Shown in pieces: positions 36,655-45,401 of a stretch of 64,000 nt of DNA. Source of the DNA: Phyllobacterium trifolii (lineage in GTDB: Bacteria; Pseudomonadota; Alphaproteobacteria; Rhizobiales; Rhizobiaceae); contig NZ_JACHXN010000021.1 in the NCBI RefSeq assembly GCF_014192095.1, forward strand, positions 32,236-96,235, given 5' to 3'. Position 1 is the stretch's first letter, and the number at the start of each line of letters is the position of its first letter. Below the pieces are notes generated by a model. That model was not told the DNA's origin and made no database searches. It was given only the letters and a program-made list of their open reading frames with translations. A program made the translations under genes and the position numbers.

Positions 36655-37646
36655 GCCTTGAACCAATCGGAAAGAGCCGCATTGGGTTCGCGTCACGGCT
36701 CGGTTTTGGCGCGAGCGGTATCGGCACACTCTACCGCAACGTGCCGGAAGCGCAGGCGCAGGAGGTGCTGCACAGCGCCTACGATGCTGGATTTCGATAT
36801 TTTGATACGGCTCCGCTTTATGGCCACGGCCTCAGCGAATTGCGCCTTGGCCAGTTTCTCCGCACAGTGCCGCGCCAAAGTTTCACGGTTTCGACCAAGG
36901 TCGGGCGTTATCTCGTGCCGCCTCGCGGCGAGGATGTCGATTATGGAATTTGGGCCTCGCCGCTTCGCCTGAAACCAGTATTCGACTACGGCTACCAAGG
37001 GACAATGCGGTCACTCGAACAATCGGCCAATCGCCTCGGTTTTTCCGAATTCGATCTCGTCTATATCCACGATGTCGATCGCTACACGCATGGAGAGACC
37101 TTCGAACGACGCTTCGATGAAGCAATCGACGGATGTTACCGCGCACTCGATGAATTGCGTAAGGCGGGTCACATAAGGGCAGTGGGTATTGGCGTCAATG
37201 AAAGCGATATCGCGACGCGTTTCCTGCAAAATGCCACCCTTGATGCCGTTATGATCGCTGGACGTTACAGCTTACTCGACCAAAGCGCAGCGGATGACCT
37301 TCTTCCACTCGCGGCAAGCAAAGGTGTCGAGATCGTGGTCGCCGGGGTTTTCAACTCCGGAATACTGGCCTCGGGCCCCACCTCGGCCAACGTCACCTAT
37401 GACTATAAGGCGCCACCCGTCGCCGTTGTGGACAAAGCCAAGCACCTCGCGGCCTTGTGCGAAAAACACAATATACCCCTGCAGGCTGCCGCGCTTCAAT
37501 TTCCGTTCCACCACTCATCCGTTTCAGTTGCCGTCATTGGTATGAGCCACAAGGACCGCGTCGATCAAAATGTCCGTTGGTTCGAATGGCCAATTCCGAC
37601 GTCTTTTTGGGATGATGCCGCGCAATCCGGCTTGATCGCAGAGTAG
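36651..37646 (+). CDS. Aldo/keto reductase, L-fucose/D-threo-aldose 1-dehydrogenase-like
   Basis: A 331-residue aldo/keto reductase of the subgroup that includes D-threo-aldose 1-dehydrogenase, L-fucose dehydrogenase and pyridoxal 4-dehydrogenase. The pattern FGASGIGTLYRNV at the N-terminus, YFDTAPLYGHGLSE, TKVGRYL and VYIHDVDRY supports this, with the Asp-Tyr-Lys-His tetrad intact. It would oxidise the aldose to its lactone for the overlapping upstream lactonase. A relative from the same subgroup is at 62552. Confidence 0.87.
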   Translation: MSLEPIGKSRIGFASRLGFGASGIGTLYRNVPEAQAQEVLHSAYDAGFRYFDTAPLYGHGLSELRLGQFLRTVPRQSFTVSTKVGRYLVPPRGEDVDYGIWASPLRLKPVFDYGYQGTMRSLEQSANRLGFSEFDLVYIHDVDRYTHGETFERRFDEAIDGCYRALDELRKAGHIRAVGIGVNESDIATRFLQNATLDAVMIAGRYSLLDQSAADDLLPLAASKGVEIVVAGVFNSGILASGPTSANVTYDYKAPPVAVVDKAKHLAALCEKHNIPLQAAALQFPFHHSSVSVAVIGMSHKDRVDQNVRWFEWPIPTSFWDDAAQSGLIAE

Positions 37647-38259
37647 CTGGCGCTCAGCGTCAAAGCGCATCGCACTCATTCCGTCCATGCCATCGCTTTC
37701 CCGCCGACCTTCCCGATATTGCTTTTAAAGTCGCATAATGGCTTGTGTGGTTGCCGCCCTGGATGCAAGAAGTTTTTAAACTTTTATCCACGGTGATCGA
37801 GTGCGGTCTTGTGTCAGGCCTCATGGAAGCGGCCTGTCTGGCGCCGCGGTGGCCGGTATGGTGATCTGCGCGGATCAGGTCCAAATCTCAACTGCGAGCA
37901 CGAAGGCTCAGAGCCATTAGCTGGTTTTCCCGATCCAGATCTGTTCGATCATTTGCCCGTTCAGGCCTAAGCACGAGCTGAAACTGGGCTTGCCGGCACC
38001 TTCAAAGCAAGGGTTTCTGACCGGGTTTGAGATTGAACAAAATAGTCTAGCTGAGATCCGGCAAGCCCACTTTTGCGTTGCGGCATGAAATGTCTACATC
38101 CGGACTGACGCTGTACGCCAAACCTTTGCCATTCGCCGAGAATGCGCGCTTCCCCGATAGCTGTGCTTCGCTCACAAAGGCGCCGGTGGCGGGTTTGTGC
38201 TCCCTCTACACTTGGACAAGATGGTCTACCAATAGTCGACCGTTCAGCCTTGGAGTTGA
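37647..38259. other. Intergenic stretch after the sugar cluster, nothing recognised
   Basis: No gene with a credible start or product is visible. It probably marks the right border of the catabolic block. Confidence 0.45.
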
Positions 38260-38546
38260 TCAGCTGAACCGACGGATGACTTCGAAGAGCCGATCACAGG
38301 ATCGAGCAAGGCTCTTCGTCGGCGCGGTGGCAACACCAAGCAGGAGCCCGGTATCGGCGCTATCAGCCGACACATACCAGGCCGAAAGTGCTGCCGGAGA
38401 CATGCCGAACGCCGAGAGTTCGCGTATGACTGCCAAGTCCGGTGTTCCCCTCGGCAATTTCAGCAGCACAACCAGGCCGGGTGCGGCAATGCAATTGGCG
38501 TCGACGGATGCTTGAAGACAATGCAGCAGCGCCTGCCGATGGCAAA
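38260..38546 (-). pseudogene. MocR/PdxR-type regulator remnant (aminotransferase-domain C-terminus)
   Basis: One minus-strand frame encodes the very end of a MocR regulator: ANCIAAPGLVVLLKLP, then MSPAALSAWYVSADS and TGLLLGVATAPTKS. This is the usual C-terminal part of the fold-type I aminotransferase domain. The winged helix and most of the enzyme-like domain are missing upstream, so this is a decayed fragment. Confidence 0.65.
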
Positions 38547-38879
38547 TTTCGCGCTATCAAGGCTCCTGCGACCACGATCCGGTATCTCCAAACCCACCGT
38601 TGAGCGACCGATAAGCGTTTTTGAACCCGGGGCTTAGAGGCGACGCTTCGCAAGCAGCTTTAACGACATCAACTTTTGGGACTCTAACGCGAGGCCCAAA
38701 GCCGATCCAGAACCGGCAATGACGCATCCTACCTTGTCACAAGGGAACACGTTTTTTATGCTTGCTACGTGGCAGGAGCACAGCGGCAGCTGCACCGGCG
38801 TCAAAGTCCTCATGGCCCTCCTTTCACGGCATGATTGAGCCTGGCACCCGGAATGAACTGGATGAAGTTGAATAGGTCA

Positions 38880-39092
38880 TCAATATAAAGAGGAATTCTG
38901 TTTGACGGCTTCCCGCCACTGCGTTGCAACGGCTTCCGGCTCTTCGTTTACCAGGATGCAGAAGTGACTAGGACTTTGCGGTCCCAGAGTGTGAATCGTT
39001 GTGTGTTGCGCATCAGGATATTTCTGGACCGCTACAATTGTTTGCGGGTTAACGTAAACAGGCTGCCCTTCGGCGGACATGAACTTCAGCAT
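38880..39092 (-). CDS. Small hypothetical protein, FlbD-like length
   Basis: A 70-residue protein beginning MLKFMSAEGQPVYVNPQTIVAVQ, a strand-turn-strand pattern somewhat like the small FlbD fold, then TTIHTLGPQSPS and a C-terminal helix with EAVATQWREAVKQ. GGAG is upstream of the ATG. A damaged copy of its 3' end is found at 61271, so the gene has been duplicated. Function unknown. Confidence 0.6.
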   Translation of the reverse strand: MLKFMSAEGQPVYVNPQTIVAVQKYPDAQHTTIHTLGPQSPSHFCILVNEEPEAVATQWREAVKQNSSLY

Positions 39093-39224
39093 TTTCCTGG
39101 TCTCCCGATTTCTGGGTCGCGGTAATGGGGCACATATGCCGGCCGCGTTTGCGGCAAATTGATATACCGAAAAGCAGCCGAGCGTCTCGCGATTTTGTCA
39201 ATGTTGGTGCAATGTAAACAAGTG

Positions 39225-39599
39225 ATGAAAACGATCCGCGCCGCTAACGTGAAACTCAAGCGCGCCTATGAAGCGCCCGCCGCAGAAGACGGCACGCGAA
39301 TTCTCGTTGATCGCCTCTGGCCAAGAGGCGTTTCGAAGAAAGATGCGGCGCTGTCTCTGTGGATGAAAGAGATCGCACCCAGCGCCGAGCTCCGCAAATG
39401 GTTCGGTCACGATCCGGATCGCTGGAATGAGTTTCGTAGACGTTACGCAAGTGAGATCAACCGTAATTCGCATCTTTTTGATCAGTTGCGCTCCCTGGCC
39501 CTGGAGGGGCCGATCACACTGATCTATTCCGCGCATGATGAAATCCACAATGGCGCTATCGTGTTGAGGGACGTGATGCTGGGTTCTCAACATTCATAG
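39225..39599 (+). CDS. DUF488 family protein (YeaO-like)
   Basis: A 124-residue protein of the DUF488/YeaO family, recognised by the segment ILVDRLWPRGVSKKDAALSLWM and the downstream WFGHDPDRWNEFRRRY and GPITLIYSAHDEIHN motifs. The start is the ATG at MKTIRAANVKLKRAYE rather than an earlier one, because the family sequence begins there. The molecular function of the family is not established. It stands alone between two small genes. Confidence 0.88.
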   Translation: MKTIRAANVKLKRAYEAPAAEDGTRILVDRLWPRGVSKKDAALSLWMKEIAPSAELRKWFGHDPDRWNEFRRRYASEINRNSHLFDQLRSLALEGPITLIYSAHDEIHNGAIVLRDVMLGSQHS

Positions 39600-39651
39600 T
39601 TTCCTTCCGCATTGCGGGCAAATTGAAACCTCCGCTGTTTGGACTAGAGTG

Positions 39652-39870
39652 ATGACCGCGCAACGCGTTGTAGAGGCACTCGAATGCGTGCACTACACGG
39701 AGAGATTGCCGAAGTGCTCGGGTGTAACGTCCCGCTGATTGAGGCTTGGGCAAACGCAGGAGAAAAGAGTCCTGTAGAGGTGGGGGCTTGGCTTGAGGCC
39801 CTGGCTGAAGCGCGTGAGGCATCATGCGAGCCTCGAACTTGCCGAGAAAAGCGCTGCGGATGCATGATAC
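39652..39870 (+). pseudogene. Frameshifted small helix-turn-helix-like gene
   Basis: The ATG frame starts MTAQRVVEALECVHYTER, then the protein-like sequence continues in another frame as EIAEVLGCNVPLIEAWANAGEK followed by VEVGAWLEALAEAREA. Joined, these give a small HTH-type DNA-binding protein of a kind common in Rhizobiales. A single-base indel near 39703 breaks it. The 3' limit is unclear. Confidence 0.45.
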
Positions 39871-39926
39871 GGCGCGTTTCGCCGGTTATGCTCCGCACGC
39901 GCTCATTTCAGGCGCCGGAGTCGCCT

Positions 39927-40358
39927 TTATCCAATCAACATACTGCGCAACCGAGCGAACATGAGCTGTCTTGCGATAAGTTTACGGAGATAGTGGGCGG
40001 CTGTCGCGGCGCTCACGGTAGCGCCGAAATGGCAATAACAGATAATTTTGTGCAACTGATTGTCGGTCAGTTCGAAGAACCGCATTGCTTCGCCGTAACT
40101 GTCATTTTCCAATCCGGCAGCGCGCAGGATAGGATCTTTGAACGCCACCGAGATGGGTGAGCCGTCGGCCCGCATGGCACCGCGCGCTCTTATGGGCTGA
40201 TATTCGGTCTGGTGCAACGTCGCGAGGCGCCGGGTGGGGTTCTGTTCAAGGAGTTCAGCCCAACGTTCAAGTCGTTTGGTTCGCGATAGGACTTGGCGCG
40301 GGTAGTCCTGACCAACCTCGGCGATGACCTGCAATTGCTCGAGTGCATGGTGTTTCAT
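39927..40358 (-). CDS. Conserved hypothetical protein, stress-promoter controlled
   Basis: A 143-residue helical protein of unknown function. Distinct stretches are LERWAELLEQNPTRRLATLHQTEYQP in the middle and FFELTDNQLHKIICYCHFGATVSAATAAHYLRK near the end. I recognise the pattern as one recurring in Rhizobiales, without a known role. The start is the ATG at MKHHALEQLQ. An EcfG-type promoter lies 29 bases upstream, so it should be induced in general stress. Confidence 0.7.
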   Translation of the reverse strand: MKHHALEQLQVIAEVGQDYPRQVLSRTKRLERWAELLEQNPTRRLATLHQTEYQPIRARGAMRADGSPISVAFKDPILRAAGLENDSYGEAMRFFELTDNQLHKIICYCHFGATVSAATAAHYLRKLIARQLMFARLRSMLIG

Positions 40359-40386
40359 TTTAGCCTCCTGTCGATGATGCGACAGC

Positions 40387-40411
40387 AACCGGCTGTGATG
40401 AAAAATGTTCC
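40387..40411 (-). promoter_or_regulatory. EcfG-type general stress promoter
   Basis: On the minus strand, GGAAC (40411-40407), a 17-base spacer, GTT (40389-40387). It leads directly into the hypothetical gene that starts at 40358. Confidence 0.7.
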
Positions 40412-41347
40412 GGCTTCGCTTCAAATAGTTGAGCGTCGACAGCGAGAAAGCGGCCTTTACCTAGCGCAATGTCGATTGTCGACCTCACGGAGGCAACGGA
40501 CATCGGCTCAAGAGCCTGTATACCGTCTTGATCCAAAGAGACCTTTATCTGGGAGCGTTGCAACACTATTCAATGCAGCACGAAGTGAAAGTCTGGTCAG
40601 GCCTTAGGGCAGGCTGTGACCGCCCGCGAAGCGCTGCCAGAGTTGCTTCGGGGCACCATTAGAGCCTGGCGCGTGAAGGGCCCGGTAGGATGGATGGCGT
40701 TGTTGTCAGCGGTGGGCGAGGAAGGCTACGCCCGTCTTTGGCCAAATTGTCCGCGAACTCCGTGCCGCGGTGCTTGCAAGAATCGAGGACCGGCGTGCGC
40801 GTGCTAAGATCAATGGCGAATTGCCGCCAAATGCGATGTCAGGTCCATCGCTCATTTCTACTTCAGGGTGCAGGGCGGCCTTTCGCTCTCAGCGCGCGAG
40901 GGAGCAGACACTGGTAAGCTTGACCCGCCGTTCGTGCGGCGATCGGGGATGGGACGCCGGGGCCGTCGAGCCTTTATGGCCTTTCTGGTCGGATCTGCGG
41001 CTTCAGCAGGATCTGGATATCGCCGAATACACCGAACCCATCAACAAATCATGATCCCGCATGGAATTGTCCTTGAGCCTCGTCTCGTCATGTAGAAAAC
41101 TTATGATGGGTACCTGTTTCTTGAAGAACTACGCCAGGATCTCCGCCCGTTGGCAGGAAATGCCGGCCGGATTGGGATCACCTTTTCCCGGCTCAAGGCC
41201 GCATGCAAGAGGCCGCAAGGAGCTATATTCTATCCCTAGGGCAGATCGCAGGCCGAAACTTTTGGTGATAGGGTTTGAGATGGCCTGCTGATAAATTGGT
41301 ATGTTAACCTCCGGACTTGTTCCGGCATGCATAAGGCGCAACCATTC
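40412..41347. other. Gene-poor stretch, possible decayed coding DNA
   Basis: A plus-strand stretch near 40740-40850 reads like protein (IVRELRAAVLARIEDRRARAK) but in pieces of different frames. I cannot assign it. No intact gene, RNA or repeat is evident. Confidence 0.4.
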
Positions 41348-42994
41348 ATGATCAAAGGATCCGATCTTCTAATAGCAGCGCTCGAAAATGAAGGCGTCGA
41401 GCGCATTTTCGGTATTCCCGGCGAAGAAAACCTCGACGTAGTCGAATCCATTCGCAATTCATCAATCGAACTCGTGCTTACCCGGCACGAACAGGCCGCA
41501 GCCTTCATGGCGGCAACTTATGGCCGGCTCTCGGGAAGGCCGGGTGTCTGCCTGACGACACTCGGGCCTGGTGCCTTGAACCTGTCAACGGGTGCCGCAT
41601 ACGCATTGCTGGGTGCTATGCCGATGGTTATGATCACCGGTCAAAAGGGCATCCTTTCATCGCGCCAGGCTCGCTTTCAGGTCGTCGACGTCGTGGCCTC
41701 GATGCGCCCGCTGACCAAGCTTGCAAGGCAGATTGCGTCACCACTTATGATCCCGACGATGGTCAGGGAGGCCTTTCGGATAGCTCAAGAAGAAAGACCC
41801 GGGCCAGTACATCTCGAGCTTCCGGAGGACATCGCCGCAGAGGAATGCGAAGAAGTGCCGTTGATCGCGCCGCATCAGCTTGAACTTCCGACAGCAAATG
41901 ATGCTGCACTCGACCGTGCTGCCGCGCTTATCATTGCAGCCAAGCGGCCTCTTCTAATGTTCGGAGCAGCTGCTTCACGCCCCCGGTCTACATCCGATAT
42001 TGCGCAATTTGTGATGCGAACCCGAATTCCATTTTTCACGACGCAAATGGGAAAGGGTACGGTTGCTGGCGGAACCGAACTTTACATGGGAACCGCGGCG
42101 CTGTCGGAGCGCGACTATGTCCACGAGGCGATCGAGCAGGCCGACCTTATTCTCACGATCGGCCATGACACAATTGAGAAACCTCCATTCATCATGGGCA
42201 AGGATGGTCCACATGTCGTTCATGTCGGATACCAGCCGGCGACCGTGGAGCAGGTGTATTTCCCGCAATCCGAGGTGATAGGTGACATCGGTCCGTCGTT
42301 GCATGCTTTGGCGGATCGCCTCGAGGGCAAGCTTCCGAACGCACAGTCACTCCTACATCTGCGGGAACGAATTCTTGAACGCGTCGGGGCGCGATCGACG
42401 GAGGATCGCTTTACGCCACAGCGTCTGGTTCACGATGTCCGCCAGGTCATGCCGTACGATGGTATTCTCGCGCTCGACAACGGCATGTACAAGATCTGGT
42501 TTGCCCGGAACTACCGCACGCAGATGGCCAATACGCTCCTGCTTGACAATGCTCTCGCATCAATGGGCGCAGGGCTACCGTCCGCTCTGGCCGCGTCGAT
42601 GCTGTATCCGCAGCGCCGTGTCATGGCTGTCTGCGGCGATGGCGGCTTCATGATGAATTCCCAGGAACTAGAGACCGCCGTGCGTTTGAAACTGAACCTC
42701 GTTGTGCTCGTCATTGAGGACAACGCCTATGGGATGATCCGCTGGAAACAGGCGGTGGACAAGTTTCCGGACTTCGGCATGACGTTCGGCAATCCGAACT
42801 TTGTTGAATACGCCGAGTCATACGGCGCAAAGGGCACCAGGGTCGACGACATCGGCCAGTTCAAGCGAGTTCTTGAAGACGCATTCTCCGGCGGCGGTGT
42901 CCATCTGGTCAATGTGCCGGTCGACTATTCAGAAAATGAGCGCGTGCTTGTAAAGGAACTGCGTGAACGGCTTCCCGTCATTCTGGATGCCTGA
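41348..42994 (+). CDS. Acetolactate synthase-like thiamine-diphosphate enzyme
   Basis: A 548-residue ThDP enzyme. The activating glutamate is E48 (LTRHEQAAAFMA). The ThDP/Mg motif GDGGFMMNSQELETAVRLKLNLVVLVIEDNAYG (G-D-G then N-A-Y-G) lies near residues 433-465. The PGPVHLELPEDIA segment is typical of acetolactate synthase and catabolic AlsS-type enzymes. No small regulatory subunit gene is adjacent, which fits a catabolic or non-BCAA role. Start: the ATG at MIKGSDLL with AAGG upstream. The reaction is probably condensation or decarboxylation of pyruvate or another 2-oxoacid. Confidence 0.85.
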   Translation: MIKGSDLLIAALENEGVERIFGIPGEENLDVVESIRNSSIELVLTRHEQAAAFMAATYGRLSGRPGVCLTTLGPGALNLSTGAAYALLGAMPMVMITGQKGILSSRQARFQVVDVVASMRPLTKLARQIASPLMIPTMVREAFRIAQEERPGPVHLELPEDIAAEECEEVPLIAPHQLELPTANDAALDRAAALIIAAKRPLLMFGAAASRPRSTSDIAQFVMRTRIPFFTTQMGKGTVAGGTELYMGTAALSERDYVHEAIEQADLILTIGHDTIEKPPFIMGKDGPHVVHVGYQPATVEQVYFPQSEVIGDIGPSLHALADRLEGKLPNAQSLLHLRERILERVGARSTEDRFTPQRLVHDVRQVMPYDGILALDNGMYKIWFARNYRTQMANTLLLDNALASMGAGLPSALAASMLYPQRRVMAVCGDGGFMMNSQELETAVRLKLNLVVLVIEDNAYGMIRWKQAVDKFPDFGMTFGNPNFVEYAESYGAKGTRVDDIGQFKRVLEDAFSGGGVHLVNVPVDYSENERVLVKELRERLPVILDA

Positions 42995-43333
42995 AGTCAG
43001 CTTGGCCGGAACGGCAGAAGATTGGCGGAAGTGCCGATCAAGGCGCAAATACGTGACTGTTACAATGTTTGGTTGTGGCGAAAGCGGGATCATTTGCTGC
43101 CTGCACAAGCTTGTCATTGTCCGTGCGAGCGAATGTGACAACGAGGAAGAGGCTCGCGGAGCGCCTCCTGCAATACAGGACAGCGAGCGCACACCAGCAA
43201 ATTAGAAGGTTGTGGATGTTTTGGCTCAAGGGTGCTTGGATAGTTCATTGGGCATGAACATATCAGCCGTCAGCTACAAGAACCATCACTCCGGCGCGCA
43301 AGGCTGCTTGGCTCCCCACGCGGCTAGACGCCA
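42995..43333. other. Intergenic stretch, nothing recognised
   Basis: No credible gene or RNA signal between the ThDP enzyme and the regulator remnant. Confidence 0.4.
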
Positions 43334-43610
43334 CTATTCGGCGGCCTCGCGGGCTGGTATCAAACGCCGCTCCACCTGCTGCAGATGCCGGCGCATGGCG
43401 GCGGCCGCCCCGCTCAGATCGCGTTCAGATATTTGCCGCGACGATCCGTTCGTGGTCGGCAAAACTGTGATGGTCGGTGGGAGGGCGCGCGCTGTCGGTG
43501 CGCAAGCGGCCCCACACCACGGTCCGTCGAACTGCGTTCAGCACATCGAACAGACCGAGGAGCACGTTATTTCTACTCGCCTGGGCGATCTGCCGGTGGA
43601 GCAGATTGTC
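43334..43610 (-). pseudogene. FadR-type GntR regulator remnant (FCD domain)
   Basis: The minus strand encodes the last part of an FCD domain: LHRQIAQASRNNVLLGLFD, then DHHSFADHERIVAA in one frame, a stop, and after a one-base shift GAAAAMRRHLQQVERRLIPA to a stop at 43334-43336. The DNA-binding domain is absent. It is a third, decayed relative of the two intact FadR-type regulators in the window. Confidence 0.7.
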
Positions 43611-43901
43611 GAGGTTTTCGTATTGCCGCCATGGAGATGACCCGTCCGCACGATCGGTCTTTGGTCCGGAGTAGTGCGAGGAGAGGGAAGGGACCAATGG
43701 AAATCGGTGCCGCACTTGCCGAACAGAGGGTGCTTGCCAGGGCGCGTCTGGCCTAACTGCTACCATGCCTATCCGGCGCACGCGGCATTCGTGCCCGGTA
43801 TGGTGCGGAAGTCCTATGTCAGCAGAGGCGCGCCTGCTGGCCATTTGCGTCGACGATGCATGGTTTTTCATGGCGGCCGGTGATGGCCGTTGTACGGGAA
43901 C

Positions 43902-45164
43902 TCAGTCCCCCGGTCTGTGGAGTTCCACTCGGTTGCGACCGATCTGTTTGGCACGATAAAGGGCCATATCTGCCCGGCGCTGAAGCTGTTCTGGCGAGAT
44001 GCTATCGCCAAGTGCCTGAACCGCAACGCCGATGCTGAGCGTGACGCAATTGGAGACGCGGGTTGAAGGATTGGAAAGGGCGGCGGCCTCAATGCTCTCT
44101 CGAATACGTTCAGCCACCGCGAGGGCTTCTCGCTCCCCTATCCCCGGAAGAACGACAAGAAATTCCTCACCCCCGTAGCGAGCGACATGATCGCGCTCGC
44201 CTCTCATGTGGCTTTGAACAATACCGGCCACTTTGATGAGACATCGATCGCCCTCGGCATGACCAAGCCGATCATTAAGGTTCTTGAAGTCATCGATGTC
44301 GCACATCAGCATTGCGACCCGCCCGCTATTTTTCGTGCTACGACTCCAGAGGTGATCAAGCGTTTCCATCATCCAGCGCCGGTTGGCAATTCCGGTTAAG
44401 GGGTCGGTCCTTGCAAGATGCTCAAGCCGGGCATTGGCCTCTGCGAGTTGGTTGACTCGGCGCCTATCTCTAAGCTCAAGAAGAAAAGTTTTCTGGGCCA
44501 GAATGGTCATTGTCCGTCGGGCGACAATCGTCGCGATGATACCGATCGTAAAAAACAACGTGGCATCCAGGCTGCTCGCAATTTCGAGGTTTGGATTCTG
44601 CAACTGAAAAACGAGATAGAGGCCGAGCGCAAAACCGGCAATCGTTATCGTCGAAGCAAGCGGAATTGCGAAGATGATCACCGCTGTGATCGCGACGAAC
44701 AGCATAATACTCAAATGCCGTTCGTAGAATTCTCCGCCTGCGCTCGCGCCGACCAATGCAATGGATAGGAGGATGAGAAACATGCCTACTATCAAAACGG
44801 CCGTCTGTAGCCAGATCGCGCGAGGTTTGCGCCAGACGATGGCAACGCCTAATGCGACTGGTGGGAGAAAAGAGCCAGGCAAAAGCATGGGCAGCGCTAC
44901 GGCTCGTGGAAGCATGAGCAAGTTGAGCGCCAGTGTTAATACGTCGAGAAGGGCCACCCATATCATCCAGGCGCGGATAATCTTGGCAGTTTGTGACCAG
45001 ATTCGGTCCCGAAACAGGGCGCTGATTTTACCTTTCAGATAGATATCGCGGGTACGGCCACCCAGAAGGCGCTCGACTTCAACCAGTATGAAAGGATCAT
45101 TTTGTACGTCGAACTGACCAAGGACAGCCGAATCGGTCTTCTCCTGGATATCCATCCGAGACAA
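43902..45164 (-). CDS. Membrane-bound diguanylate cyclase (GGDEF)
   Basis: A 420-residue protein. Residues 60-225 contain about six membrane helices in a sensor-like arrangement without a named domain. A coiled linker leads to a GGDEF domain at about residues 250-415, starting DPLTGIANRR. The active site is RYGGEEFL near residue 330, a functional GGEEF form, and the Mg-binding DIDDFKNLND motif is intact, so synthesis of cyclic di-GMP is expected. No RxxD inhibitory site is obvious just before it. It stands alone. Confidence 0.92.
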   Translation of the reverse strand: MSRMDIQEKTDSAVLGQFDVQNDPFILVEVERLLGGRTRDIYLKGKISALFRDRIWSQTAKIIRAWMIWVALLDVLTLALNLLMLPRAVALPMLLPGSFLPPVALGVAIVWRKPRAIWLQTAVLIVGMFLILLSIALVGASAGGEFYERHLSIMLFVAITAVIIFAIPLASTITIAGFALGLYLVFQLQNPNLEIASSLDATLFFTIGIIATIVARRTMTILAQKTFLLELRDRRRVNQLAEANARLEHLARTDPLTGIANRRWMMETLDHLWSRSTKNSGRVAMLMCDIDDFKNLNDRLGHAEGDRCLIKVAGIVQSHMRGERDHVARYGGEEFLVVLPGIGEREALAVAERIRESIEAAALSNPSTRVSNCVTLSIGVAVQALGDSISPEQLQRRADMALYRAKQIGRNRVELHRPGD

Positions 45165-45401
45165 TTATAGGAAATCTCGTTGATAGCAAGGACGCAGGAA
45201 ATCGCGAAGATCAGACTGGCTCATCTTGGAAGTTAAAACTGTGGGACCATAAAACTCGTGTCTTGAGGGTTGGCCAACAAGCGCGCATTTTTCGACCTCG
45301 TAGGTTTTCCAGGTTACCACGGCGAGCTGGTTCGCCGGTCCGAGCGCCACATAGGTTTTCTTGCCATCGCGGTATCCGAACTGCTTGCCCGATGATTTGC
45401 G

